NCBI GenBank assembly: GCA_035275265.1
Contig: DATENC010000024.1
Span: 1 to 64,000, forward strand
DNA length: 64,000 nt
Direction: 5' to 3'
From: JACQAP01 sp035275265
Lineage (GTDB): Bacteria; Pseudomonadota; Gammaproteobacteria; Burkholderiales; JACQAP01
Under the pieces are notes generated by a model. That model was given only the letters and a program-made list of their open reading frames with translations, ran no database searches and was not told where the DNA came from. Positions 1 through 8,632 of the stretch are shown here, one piece after another. A program made the position numbers and the translations under genes. The number at the start of each line of letters is the position of its first letter. Positions within the stretch are counted from its first letter, which is position 1.

Positions 1-873
1 GGGCCTTATGCGATACAGAGGATGGCCTGTAATCCAGGTCGAAGAACTGGTCGGTTTGTAGCGAACGGTTGCGGTGGCGGTCTGCGGCAAGGATCCTGTC
101 ACCGGCAGGATCAGAGAGATCTGCTCAGGCGTTGCCGGGCCGTCATGGGCCAGCGCACCCAGAGGCAATGTCGCACCGGTCGCGGCCTGCGTCGTTGCGT
201 ATGCGATCGACGAAAATCCCGAGAGGTTCCCTGCTCCGTCCGTCGCTCTTACCCGGTAACCGTAGGTTGTGCTGGCGACCAGGGAAGAGCTATCGCTGTA
301 GGCTAATGCTGATGGCGTGGAAATCTGGGCGAAATTCGTGGTACAGGCGGTTCCCGCACAGCGCTCGAGGCGATAGCCTGTTACTCCGACGTTGTCGTTT
401 GACGCGCTCCATGTTAGATCGATCTGGCCTTCGCCGACGGCCGTGGCAACAAGATTCCCGGGCGCGCTCGGCGGAGTGGTGTCCCCACTCGCGGTAGCGG
501 TCGTGACGCTAGCGCTTGCTGGGGCCGAAACGTTGCCAGCCGCGTCGCTTGCAGCCACCGAATAGTTGTATGTCGTGCCCGCAAGCAGGCCCGAATCCCC
601 ATAGTTCGTGGCGACGGATGTCCCCACCTGGGTGCCGTTGCGACGGATGATATAGGCGGTCACCGCAACGTTGTCCATTGACGGGTGCCACGACAGATTG
701 GCCCCGTTAGATCCCACTGCCGAGGCCGTCAAGGCGGCTGGGGTAGTGGGAGGGGTCGCGTCAGTAGTAGTAGATCCCGCCGAGCCGTCGGTTGTGGCGG
801 GGATGCCCGCGCCGCAACCGGCCAAGGTCAGAGCGAACACGGGAACGAGCAGCAGAAGCTTCAGGCGCGACAT
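1..873 (-). CDS. Fibronectin type III lipoprotein, C-terminus cut by window edge
   Basis: The reading frame is open to the left edge, so the protein is partial. It starts MSRLKLLLLVPVFALTLAGC, a lipoprotein signal with lipobox LAGC. A Ser/Thr-rich linker follows, then two tandem fibronectin-III-like repeats of about 90 residues; both contain a DNVxVTxY core, and the first ends with VAASDAAGNVS, the second with VRATDGAGNLS. A further beta-rich part begins before the edge. AAAGG sits 5 bases before this ATG. An in-frame ATG at 924 overlaps the upstream gene's stop (TAATG), so translation may instead start there with 17 extra residues and be coupled. It probably shares the sigma-54 promoter of the gene upstream. 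FN3 repeats suggest a cell-surface or matrix role; the exact function is unknown. Confidence 0.75.
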   Translation of the reverse strand, partial: MSRLKLLLLVPVFALTLAGCGAGIPATTDGSAGSTTTDATPPTTPAALTASAVGSNGANLSWHPSMDNVAVTAYIIRRNGTQVGTSVATNYGDSGLLAGTTYNYSVAASDAAGNVSAPASASVTTATASGDTTPPSAPGNLVATAVGEGQIDLTWSASNDNVGVTGYRLERCAGTACTTNFAQISTPSALAYSDSSSLVASTTYGYRVRATDGAGNLSGFSSIAYATTQAATGATLPLGALAHDGPATPEQISLILPVTGSLPQTATATVRYKPTSSSTWITGHPLYRIRP

Positions 874-923
874 GGGAACCTTTGTCAACGAGTCGGGAAA
901 GCGGATATCCAATGACATAGCCA

Positions 924-2600
924 TTAGTGGAGCCTCAGGAACCAGACGTTTTGGCCGTGGTCTGGGACGTAAGCAGCTCCACGGAGGCGCGGTATGTAGA
1001 GGAATTTGTTGTATGGCCCGTTGAGGGTTTGCGGTATTGACGTGCCTCCTGTCGTAGCAAGCGTGGTGACTGCGAATGTGGATGCATCAATTCTATAAAC
1101 GGTGCTCCCCGAACCCGCAGCGCGAGCCAGATAAGCATCCAGGGCCGGCACATAGACCATCCCGCCCTTTTGAAGTGACGCCACGTTCCCCGCGTTCGGC
1201 CCTGTCAGCGTTACCGTTGTCCATGCATTGGTTGATAACGTGTACAGATGATGACTGCTGCCTTCTCCACCTTGCCCATAAATGCGGCCTCGCGTGGTAT
1301 CAAAGGCCGTCATCATTTCGGCCCCATTCGGGCCACTTCCGGTTGCGCCTAAGTTGGCGGTAAACGTGTTCGAACTGCGGTTCCACCGGCCCATCTGGGA
1401 ACCGGCCATGGCGTAAATATCTCCGGTAAGCGGATTGGCCGTATAGATGATCCACCAGTTATTGAAGGGGGCCGGGAGGCGAGGGTGGGTCCCTGCGGCG
1501 CTGTAGTTGTTAGTCCCGATATTGTAGGAATCAACGGTAGCGAGAGCCGGCAATCCGTTGCCGCAATACCAGCTTCCACCGAGCAACATGACGCGATTAT
1601 TTGCCTCGTCGAGCGTAACGCCGTAGTAGGTGTGCCGCGCCGTGGGTCTGCCGTCGGCATAGTATTCCGAACATTCTCTGACGCTCGCGCTTGGCGTTCT
1701 TGCCAGGACCTCGACCCATTGCGGATCGCTGCGCTCCAGTTCCAGCGCATCAACTTCGTTGCCGCTGTAGTCACTGTGACCGCCAGTAGCAACGGAATAG
1801 ACCTTTGACGTACGGGGATCGGCTACGAACGAGTTCCATGCTGCTACCTTGGTCCAACTCGAGCTGAGTTCATTTGGCAGACTCGACATCCGGGTATTCG
1901 GGACCTCATGCCATTGACCTATCGTCAGTCCGTTCACCCAAGCCGGGAGCGGTCCTGCCGGAGGCAATACCGAGACCGTGGCTGTCGCGCTCTGAGTTCC
2001 ACCCGTTCCGGTGCAGGAAAGACTGAATTGGGTGGTAGTTGTCTGTGCGGCGGTGGACTCGCTACCGGAGGTCGCCTTGGCGCCTGACCAGCCGCCTGAA
2101 GCAGTGCAAGACGTGGCGTTCGCCGAGGACCAGGTGAGCGTTGACGTTCCTCCGCTCGCGACCGCCGCCGGATTCGCCGTAAGCGATACTGTGGGTGCCG
2201 GCGGTGGCGGTGGTGAGCCCGACACGGTGACGGTCACCGACGAGCTTGCGCTGCCGTCCGGACCGGTACAGTTAAGAGAGTAGTTGCGACTCGCGCTAAG
2301 CGCGCCGGTCGTCTGGTTGCCGGAAGTCGCCTTGGTACCCGACCACGCGCCCGAGGCCGAGCAGGACGTCGCATTCGTCGAAGACCAAGTGAGCATGGAA
2401 GCTGCGCCACTTGTGACAGTCGTGGGGTTCGCCCCGAACGACACGACTGGCAGGTTCGTTGCCGTGGTCGGTGCCACGAGAGGTTCATCTACGTCTGCGC
2501 CTGCCCCGCCGCAGCCGGATAGACTTAGGGTCGCCAGTATTAGAGTTGCAGAAATTGCGAATGCAAAGATTTCGGATCCAATTCTTTTAACGTTGGACAT
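924..2600 (-). CDS. Ig-like and kelch/beta-propeller lipoprotein
   Basis: A lipoprotein of 558 residues. Residues 1-30 form a signal ending in the lipobox LSGC (Cys30). Two Ig-like repeats of about 80 residues follow, each with a LTWSS-NATSC motif and a second Cys in LNCTG or LSCTG. From about residue 215 to the end there is a kelch-like propeller with recurring glycine-rich strands such as RVMLLGGSWYCGNG and GRIYGQGGEG. An in-frame ATG at 2645 would add 15 residues, but it lies inside the sigma-54 promoter at 2637-2651, upstream of the expected transcript start. ATG 2600 is therefore chosen; it also gives a normal lipoprotein signal. The gene ends overlapping a possible start of the FN3 lipoprotein. 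No catalytic residues were recognised; a surface or matrix role is inferred. Confidence 0.8.
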   Translation of the reverse strand: MSNVKRIGSEIFAFAISATLILATLSLSGCGGAGADVDEPLVAPTTATNLPVVSFGANPTTVTSGAASMLTWSSTNATSCSASGAWSGTKATSGNQTTGALSASRNYSLNCTGPDGSASSSVTVTVSGSPPPPPAPTVSLTANPAAVASGGTSTLTWSSANATSCTASGGWSGAKATSGSESTAAQTTTTQFSLSCTGTGGTQSATATVSVLPPAGPLPAWVNGLTIGQWHEVPNTRMSSLPNELSSSWTKVAAWNSFVADPRTSKVYSVATGGHSDYSGNEVDALELERSDPQWVEVLARTPSASVRECSEYYADGRPTARHTYYGVTLDEANNRVMLLGGSWYCGNGLPALATVDSYNIGTNNYSAAGTHPRLPAPFNNWWIIYTANPLTGDIYAMAGSQMGRWNRSSNTFTANLGATGSGPNGAEMMTAFDTTRGRIYGQGGEGSSHHLYTLSTNAWTTVTLTGPNAGNVASLQKGGMVYVPALDAYLARAAGSGSTVYRIDASTFAVTTLATTGGTSIPQTLNGPYNKFLYIPRLRGAAYVPDHGQNVWFLRLH

Positions 2601-2636
2601 GCGGGAGGCCTTTGGGATGTACTTGCAAGACATTAC

Positions 2637-2651
2637 GCAAGCCACGTGCCA
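2637..2651 (-). promoter_or_regulatory. Sigma-54 (RpoN) -24/-12 promoter
   Basis: On the minus strand the sequence reads TGGCACGTGGCTTGC. This matches the RpoN consensus TGGCACG-N4-TTGC at every fixed position, with GG and GC separated by 10 bases. The -12 GC lies at 2638-2637, so transcription should begin near 2625, about 25 bases before the ATG at 2600. Sigma-54 promoters need an enhancer-binding activator. In PEP-CTERM/XrtA bacteria the response regulator PrsR with the kinase PrsK fills this role for matrix and polysaccharide genes; that link here is inference, since neither gene is in the window. Confidence 0.82.
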
Positions 2652-3409
2652 CAGGTCAGAAGGACGAAGAAACAGTGAATTGCGAACACCCGGGTGCGAA
2701 AGCAGTCGCCATTGGACGACAAGAAAACACGGCTACTTTTTTTCAAGAAAAAGACAGTCGCCAGCAGGCGACAAAAGTTAGTGGCCCGACTGCCTGATCA
2801 AGTGAGAGATTGCTTTTCCTGCCGGACAGCGCGCAATTGCGACAGACGAAATCGCTCATTCCGCCCGAAAGAAGTGACAGAAAAATGAAAATCTTCAGTG
2901 CGTCATCCCGCGAGCGCGATGTTTGGTGCCTCGTCCACACGTTCAATCCCATCGTCATTCCGTATTCGATGACCCCTGGCGTCAAGGTCGTGGACGGAGA
3001 CGGAATTCGGTCCAAGCTTTTTCGGCCAATGGGGTAACGTGCGCGTTTCCTCAGGCGAGCAAGCCAGAGTTCAGGGGTGTGGGAGGGGGCAGGTGTGCGT
3101 ACTCCCGCACAGGCAGGTCACGAAGCGCTGCGCCGTCGAAAATAGGAGAAGAGCCGGTAGTGCACGAGGGTGAAACGCGGCGACAAGGCGATGTGCGGGC
3201 TGCCAATTTCATCAGTAGCCATTTCAATCGCTTGCCATTAAACTTAGCGCCCAATGCGCAGGTGCGCCAAGCCGCGAGGGGCGGCTAGGCCGCAAGAACA
3301 CCAGGTCACCGTGCTATTTTGCGGACTGGAAGGGGGGCGCCGCGGCGAATCACTGCGTCGCGCGCCAGCACCGGAACGGCCTGTTACCAACTACCCTGCA
3401 CGGGAACTC
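2652..3409. other. Divergent intergenic region, no convincing gene
   Basis: About 760 bases separate the sigma-54-driven lipoprotein genes from the rightward tviB/tviC pair. Short open frames on both strands have no good ribosome site or recognisable product. The part next to the sigma-54 promoter (about 2652-2900) is relatively AT-rich and is where an activator's upstream sites would be expected. I found no second -24/-12 element facing right toward tviB. Confidence 0.6.
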
Positions 3410-4690
3410 ATGAGCGTAGTCGCCGTCGTTGGCTTGGGATACGTGGGCTTGCCGCTCGCTGTCGAGTTCGGCAGGAAGCGCAAGACTGTCGGCTTCGACT
3501 TGTCGCACTCCAAAGTAGACAACTATCGCCGGTTCATCGATCCCACTGGCGAGCTGTCGAGCGCAGACCTGCGGGCTGCAGACCAACTTACCGTGACGAC
3601 CGATCCGGCTGCACTCGCGCAAGCCGATTTCATCATCATCGCGGTACCGACGCCGGTTGATTCTGCGCACCAGCCCGATCTTGCCGCGCTCACGGGTGCC
3701 ACCGAGTCGGTCGCGAAGCACATGAAACGCGGCGCGATCATCGTGTACGAATCGACCGTCTATCCCGGTGCCACCGAAGAAGTCTGCATTCCGATCCTCG
3801 AAAAATTTTCTGAAATGCGGTGGAAGCGGGACTTTCACGTTGGTTACTCGCCCGAGCGCATCAATCCCGGCGACAAAGAACATACGCTCACCCGAATCCT
3901 GAAAGTAGTATCGGGTGACAGTCCGGAAACGCTTGCAAAAATAGCCGAGCTCTACCAGAGCATCATCACCGCCGGGGTGTTCCGCGCCTCGAGCATCAAG
4001 GTCGCCGAGGCCGCCAAGGTGATCGAGAACACCCAGCGCGATCTCAATATTGCGCTGATGAACGAGCTTGCCATCTTGTTCGACAAGATCGGTATCGACA
4101 CGCTCGAAGTGTTGCAGGCCGCGGGAACCAAATGGAATTTCCTTCCATTCCGGCCCGGCCTGGTCGGTGGACACTGCATTGGCGTCGACCCGTACTACCT
4201 GACCCACAAGGCCGACATGATCGGCTATCACCCGCAAGTCATCCTTGCCGGCCGGCGTATCAATGACGGTATGGGCAAATTCATCGCTGAACAGACCGTC
4301 AAGCACATGATCCGCAATGGCTCACAGGTCAAGGGCTCACATGTCAACGTGCTGGGGCTGACCTTCAAGGAAAACTGCCCCGATATTCGCAATACCCGGG
4401 TGATCGACGTGATCCAGGAATTGAAGTCCTATGGCATCAAAGTCCATGTTCACGATCCGGTGCCCGACGCCGGGGAAGCGCGCCATGAGTACGATCTCGA
4501 CCTCGAGCCGTGGGACGCATTGCCGCGCGCCGATGCCGTGGTGGTGGCAGTCGCGCATCGACAGTTCGTTGCGAGACCACTCCACGACTATCTCGCCAAA
4601 GTTGTCGAGCGCGGTTGTTTCATAGACGTCAAAAGTCAATTCGATATGACGGCGTTGCAGGGGGCCGGGCTCACGGTATGGCGTTTGTGA
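3410..4690 (+). CDS. tviB: UDP-N-acetyl-D-glucosamine 6-dehydrogenase (TviB/WbpA type)
   Basis: A cytoplasmic nucleotide-sugar dehydrogenase of 426 residues that oxidises C6 of a UDP-HexNAc to the uronate using two NAD+. The N-terminal Rossmann motif is VVGLGYVGLPLA. The catalytic cysteine is Cys256 in GGHCIGVDPYYL, and the C-terminal UDP-binding domain contains GLTFKENCPDIRNTR. The length and the motif ESTVYPGATEEVCIPILE fit the Vi-antigen TviB subfamily better than UDP-glucose dehydrogenase. The frame is open back to 3254, but ATG 3410 places the Rossmann fold at the N-terminus as in the family. It is followed 76 bases later by a TviC-type epimerase; together they would supply UDP-GalNAcA for surface polysaccharide. 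Confidence 0.92.
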   Translation: MSVVAVVGLGYVGLPLAVEFGRKRKTVGFDLSHSKVDNYRRFIDPTGELSSADLRAADQLTVTTDPAALAQADFIIIAVPTPVDSAHQPDLAALTGATESVAKHMKRGAIIVYESTVYPGATEEVCIPILEKFSEMRWKRDFHVGYSPERINPGDKEHTLTRILKVVSGDSPETLAKIAELYQSIITAGVFRASSIKVAEAAKVIENTQRDLNIALMNELAILFDKIGIDTLEVLQAAGTKWNFLPFRPGLVGGHCIGVDPYYLTHKADMIGYHPQVILAGRRINDGMGKFIAEQTVKHMIRNGSQVKGSHVNVLGLTFKENCPDIRNTRVIDVIQELKSYGIKVHVHDPVPDAGEARHEYDLDLEPWDALPRADAVVVAVAHRQFVARPLHDYLAKVVERGCFIDVKSQFDMTALQGAGLTVWRL

Positions 4691-4766
4691 CGGACTTGAT
4701 CGTGTTCTTGAGCGTCTGTTGGTGTTGGAATTTTCGTTGGCGGCCATCGGCGGCGGTGTTCCAGTC

Positions 4767-5813
4767 TTGATCATTGATAAGAGCCCCAGGTACCAGGAAG
4801 TCCTGAGGTTGATCCGGCAACGTCCTCGCCGCTGGCTCATCACTGGTGTCGCCGGTTTTATCGGCTCCCATCTTCTGGAGACGTTGCTGAAACTCGACCA
4901 GGTGGTGATTGGCCTCGACAACTTTACAACTGGGTATGACCGCAATCTGGAGGAGGCGAGGGAGGCGGCCGGTGAGCGGGCGTCTCGCAATTTCACCTTC
5001 ATCGAAGGCGACATCCGTCAGCTCGCAGACTGCAGGCGAGCCTGCGAAGGCGTGGACTTCGTGCTACATCATGCGGCGCTGGGCTCGGTGCCGCGTTCGG
5101 TCGAGGATCCCTTGGCGAGCCACGAGACCAACCTCACGGGCTTCGTCAACACGATGGTGGCCGCCCGCGACGCCCGGGTCGAGCGCTTCATATACGCGGC
5201 GTCCAGTTCGACCTACGGGGACCACCCAGGCCTGCCCAAGGTGGAAGAGACGATCGGCCGGCCGCTTTCACCCTACGCCGTAACCAAGTACGCGAACGAA
5301 CTCTACGCCGACGTCTTCACCCGCTGCTACGGCATGACTTCGATCGGTCTGAGGTACTTCAATGTCTTCGGGCCGCGCCAGGACCCCGAGGGCGCTTATG
5401 CGGCGGTCATTCCGAAGTGGATCGCCCAGTTCATCGGCAGCGAGCCGGTGTACATCAACGGCGACGGAGAAACCAGCCGCGACTTCTGCTATGTCGAGAA
5501 CGCGATCCAGGCCAATCTGCTCGCTGCGACCACCGACAACCCTGAGGCGCTCAACCAGGTCTATAACGTGGCGGTTGGTGAACGCACTACCTTGAACGAA
5601 CTCTTCGACTTTGAGCGCACATTGCTTATCGAGCAATTTCCGCGAGTGCGCGACTGCCGCCCGAGTTACCGGGAGTTCAGGGACGGCGACGTGCGCCATT
5701 CGCAGGCCGACATATCCAAGGCCCGGAAGCTGCTCGGCTACGCCCCCACGCACCGCGTTGGCGAAGGGCTCAAGGAATCAATGGGTTGGTATATACAGCG
5801 TCTGTCGCGGTAG
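4767..5813 (+). CDS. tviC: UDP-N-acetylglucosamine (uronate) C4-epimerase, TviC/WbpP type
   Basis: An extended short-chain dehydrogenase-type epimerase of about 348 residues that interconverts gluco- and galacto-configured UDP-HexNAc or its uronate. NAD binding is by TGVAGFIGSH; the catalytic Ser/Tyr/Lys elements are AASSSTYGD and YAVTK. The C-terminus has the typical YREFRDGDVRHSQADI segment. No ATG lies between the in-frame stop and the conserved RYQEVLRLI start region. Candidates are TTG 4767, used here because it gives the family length, or TTG 4719 and GTG 4722 further upstream. Ribosome sites are weak, so expression may depend on coupling to tviB. Family assignment is firm; the exact start is not. 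Confidence 0.88.
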   Translation: MIIDKSPRYQEVLRLIRQRPRRWLITGVAGFIGSHLLETLLKLDQVVIGLDNFTTGYDRNLEEAREAAGERASRNFTFIEGDIRQLADCRRACEGVDFVLHHAALGSVPRSVEDPLASHETNLTGFVNTMVAARDARVERFIYAASSSTYGDHPGLPKVEETIGRPLSPYAVTKYANELYADVFTRCYGMTSIGLRYFNVFGPRQDPEGAYAAVIPKWIAQFIGSEPVYINGDGETSRDFCYVENAIQANLLAATTDNPEALNQVYNVAVGERTTLNELFDFERTLLIEQFPRVRDCRPSYREFRDGDVRHSQADISKARKLLGYAPTHRVGEGLKESMGWYIQRLSR

Positions 5814-6710
5814 TTTGTGCTCGCTCCTTACTCGTCTCAGGGGCTCTGTTCACCCGCCGGCCGTACACGCTTGTAGTTGAACAATTACATGACGCGAAAG
5901 GGATTCTCCTACTCGCCCTTGTTTGAAAGCCCGTTCTGTTGACATTCCACAAGCGTTTTCTGACTGCTCGAAATGAGTGTGGTATCTCGGGTTCGGAAAA
6001 CGTCCCGTACGTGATTTTTATATTATAAACAGATAGATATACGTACTTGTTAACAACCCAGATAACGTAGCCGTATCTGTGGAGTTTGTAATTTCCCAAG
6101 AATAGATTTATTCTGTTGTCGCTTCTGGACGACAACCGACAACTCAGATAAGCTGCTGCTTGAAGCCTTGGAATAAGTTCGGCACACTAAAGAATAAGAG
6201 GCTGCGTCAGAAGTTGTAGCAACAAGGAAGCATGTTGGGACGTCAACACGCACTCCCAGAAAAGTAAAGGGACGAGAAAAATACTTGCGGGTAGTGAGTG
6301 GCGGCGGATGTAGTGGGTGATGTTTTATGCAAGGGGGGGAAGGCCGACGAGCGCATCAAGGGCGCCGCGTCGATCTTCAGGAAAGCACCTGCAATTTTCG
6401 GGGCCGTGGGCGCGGGGTCAGTCGCCCGCCACCACGGTTCCCGGTTATCGCTTTTCCCCCCCCCCGGTTCACCGATCTTCGTTGCGTAGTCCGATGCTTG
6501 AGCAGCCTGGACGTCGCGTGAAATTTCTCGCGGACGTCTAGAACCTGCCAATCGTCACGAGCAAATTGTTCTTTGGTGTTGCTGCGCGTTGAAGTCATGA
6601 AATAAAAAGCTGTTATATAAACAAAACAAAAGGACAAAAAGTAATCAATACGTAGTCCTGGGATTCAGATGGACGCATTGGTGTTGGCCGAAAACTTAGG
6701 GAGGCAGAAC
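5814..6710. other. AT-rich regulatory gap before the exopolysaccharide operon
   Basis: Nearly 900 bases with no convincing gene. Composition is clearly more AT-rich than the flanks around 6010-6240 and 6590-6650, including TTTTTATATTATAAAC near 6020 and TTATATAA near 6613. Short open frames on both strands lack ribosome sites and family resemblance. The position, directly before the priming transferase operon, suggests a long untranslated leader or a silencer/activator-binding region. I could not find a convincing sigma-54 or sigma-70 promoter by eye. Confidence 0.55.
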
Positions 6711-6785
6711 ATGACGTGCAATAACAATGGCTGGAGAGAGGCGCGCGAACTCTTTCCAACAGCAACTGAAAAGTACACGCCATGA
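6711..6785 (+). CDS. 24-residue leader peptide ORF coupled to the sugar transferase gene
   Basis: A strong Shine-Dalgarno GGGAGG ends 6 bases before the ATG at 6711. The frame encodes 24 residues, beginning MTCNNNGWREARELF, and its TGA overlaps the ATG of the sugar transferase (ATGA at 6782-6785). The downstream gene has no good ribosome site of its own, so this small ORF probably drives its translation by coupling. The Thr-Cys-Asn-Asn-Asn start could act as a stalling or sensing element, which is speculative. No homolog is known to me. Confidence 0.55.
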   Translation: MTCNNNGWREARELFPTATEKYTP

Positions 6786-8179
6786 TCCAACTCTTCACCC
6801 ACTATGTTCCGGGGAGGTCGATCGTTCTCGCGACCCTGGAAGCGCTTGTCCTGTTGATGGCGGCCTATGTCGGCATTTCCCTCGATCTGGCCGGATCAGG
6901 GGCGGCGATCCCCGGTGCTGGAGAAGCAATATCGTCGCAGGCATTTGTTTTCGCGCTGGGCATGATGATCGTCATGTCGAGCATGGGCCTGTACCAACCG
7001 GACCTGTGGAGCAACACCCGCTCCATAAGGGCGCGCCTGGTTATCGCCTTTCTTCTCGGTTTCGCGATAACGGGTCTGGTCTCGTATCTGATCCCCTCGC
7101 TTTACCCGCGGCCCGTCGCGCTCGGCGCTACCATATTGTTAGTGGCACTAGGTGGAAGCTTTGTCGTCCGCGGCGCCTTTCACAAGTGGACCGATCTGGG
7201 CGCGTTCAAATCGCGGGTCCTGGTGCTGGGAACAGGCTCCCGGGTAATGAAGCTTGCTGAGCATGCGCAGCGCAACCAGAATCATCGAGTGATCGGTTAT
7301 GTCTCGCTGCAACCTTCCAGACACTACATTCCCGCGGCGCAAGTTCTGCCCATGGCGCCGGGAGATTCGCTGCTGTCCGTTGTTGAAAAATACGCGATCG
7401 ATCAACTTGTCATTGCGGTCAGGGACCGGCGCGGTGGCGGGTTTCCTGTGCAGCAGTTGCTGGAATGCAGAATGAAGGGGGTCAAGATCGTCGAGTTGCC
7501 CACCTTTATCGAACGCGAGTACCGCCAAGTGCTGCTGGAATCGCTGAACCCGAGCTGGATGGTCCTCGGCGACGGCTTCCGCCAGGGGCTATTCGGGAAC
7601 GCCGTAAAGCGCTTGTTTGACTTGAGCGTGAGCGGAGCGCTGCTCCTGCTTACGCTGCCGATCATGCTCATCACGGCCTTATGCATCTACCTGGAAAGCG
7701 GCGGACCCGTCCTCTTCCGGCAACAGCGAGTCGGCCAGGGCGGGCGCATTTTCACGCTCTATAAGTTTCGCAGCATGAGAAACGACGCGGAGAGCGACGG
7801 GACACCGCACTGGGCGAGGGCCAACGACGACCGTACCACCAAAGTCGGCCGGTTCATTCGCAAATTTCGGATTGACGAGCTGCCGCAGGTTCTAAACGTG
7901 TTTCAAGGGGAAATGAGTTTCGTAGGTCCGCGGCCCGAAAGGCCGTTCTTTGTGGACCAACTGGTAAACCAGATTCCTTTCTATGCCTTGCGCCACAGCG
8001 CCAAGCCGGGGATCACGGGCTGGGCGCAGGTGCGCTACCCATATGGTGCGTCGATCGACGATGCCATCGAAAAGCTTCAGTACGATCTTTACTATGTGAA
8101 AAACCACGGCCTGTTTCTCGACTTCATGATCCTCCTGTCAACTGTGGAGGTCGTGTTGTGGGGGAAGGGAGCCAGATGA
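6782..8179 (+). CDS. Priming sugar transferase, XrtA/PEP-CTERM-associated (EpsB-like)
   Basis: An inner-membrane polyprenyl-phosphate sugar phosphotransferase of 465 residues that starts the exopolysaccharide repeat on undecaprenyl phosphate. The N-terminus, MIQLFTHYVPGRS, and about four hydrophobic segments up to residue 130 are followed by a nucleotide-binding-like domain (RVLVLGTGSR). A further membrane segment (ALLLLTLPIMLITALCIYL) leads into the bacterial sugar transferase domain with RQQRVGQGGRIFTLYKFRSM and DELPQVLNVFQGEMSFVGPRPE. This arrangement matches the PEP-CTERM-associated transferase family (TIGR03013). It is the first full-length gene of the operon. Confidence 0.92.
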   Translation: MIQLFTHYVPGRSIVLATLEALVLLMAAYVGISLDLAGSGAAIPGAGEAISSQAFVFALGMMIVMSSMGLYQPDLWSNTRSIRARLVIAFLLGFAITGLVSYLIPSLYPRPVALGATILLVALGGSFVVRGAFHKWTDLGAFKSRVLVLGTGSRVMKLAEHAQRNQNHRVIGYVSLQPSRHYIPAAQVLPMAPGDSLLSVVEKYAIDQLVIAVRDRRGGGFPVQQLLECRMKGVKIVELPTFIEREYRQVLLESLNPSWMVLGDGFRQGLFGNAVKRLFDLSVSGALLLLTLPIMLITALCIYLESGGPVLFRQQRVGQGGRIFTLYKFRSMRNDAESDGTPHWARANDDRTTKVGRFIRKFRIDELPQVLNVFQGEMSFVGPRPERPFFVDQLVNQIPFYALRHSAKPGITGWAQVRYPYGASIDDAIEKLQYDLYYVKNHGLFLDFMILLSTVEVVLWGKGAR

Positions 8180-8302
8180 GAGCGCTTGACCGTACGGAGA
8201 AACGGCTGGTGACTCTACTGCTGCAGGGGGCGGGAGTAGCGTAAACACAAATAACGGCGACGACTCGCCGGTGTTCGAAGTTGGAAGATCAAGGGAGGCA
8301 AC

Positions 8303-8554
8303 ATGAAAGTCTTGTCCAAGGAAAAGAGCAGGGTGCTGGCAATGAGAAACGGCTGGTCACTTGCTCGAGCGGAAGGCTATATCGATGGCGAAACCTTTCG
8401 CCGGCGCGGTAAGACGCCCTCGATGTATGCCCAAATCGGAATCGATGACTATTGCCTGGGCTTCCGGGCCAGTTACTACGAACGGCAGAACCGGGATTCA
8501 ACAGCGAGCATTCCGGCTCCACCTGTGGCAACGGCCATAATTGCGAAGGCGTAG
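8303..8554 (+). CDS. Small uncharacterised protein in the exopolysaccharide operon
   Basis: 83 residues starting MKVLSKEKSRVLAMRNGWS, with a strong AGGGAGG ribosome site 4 bases before the ATG, so expression is well supported. The protein is soluble and basic, with no signal or membrane segment; its core is GWSLARAEGYIDGETFRRRG followed by YAQIGIDDYCLGFRASYY. I do not recognise a family. Lying between the priming transferase and the export lipoprotein on the same strand, it may be a regulator or accessory factor of polysaccharide synthesis; that is inference from position only. Confidence 0.7.
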   Translation: MKVLSKEKSRVLAMRNGWSLARAEGYIDGETFRRRGKTPSMYAQIGIDDYCLGFRASYYERQNRDSTASIPAPPVATAIIAKA

Positions 8555-8608
8555 CAATTCTGTCGAACTCGTCCGTGCCGGGATAGATCCGGCGCAAAAG
8601 CGGTCGGG

Positions 8609-8632
8609 GCGCCGGCCTCCTCCTGCCGGCGC
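8609..8632. repeat. GC-rich inverted repeat within the operon
   Basis: GCGCCGGC (8609-8616) pairs perfectly with GCCGGCGC (8625-8632) around an 8-base loop CTCCTCCT. It lies in the 287-base gap (8555-8841) between the 83-residue gene and the export gene. No T-run follows, so it is not a classical terminator; it may be an RNA-stability or attenuation hairpin. The rest of the gap shows no gene. Confidence 0.5.

Noticed and set aside
3350..4306. 318-residue frame antisense to tviB
   Set aside because: Shadow of a strongly conserved dehydrogenase; no ribosome site or motifs.
6243..6551. Open frames in the AT-rich gap, including a 102-residue minus-strand frame
   Set aside because: No ribosome sites, no signal or motif, and composition of random frames.
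6728..6742. GG-N10-GC element inside the leader ORF
   Set aside because: The -12 region is AGGC instead of TTGC and the match lies within a translated leader, so chance is likely.
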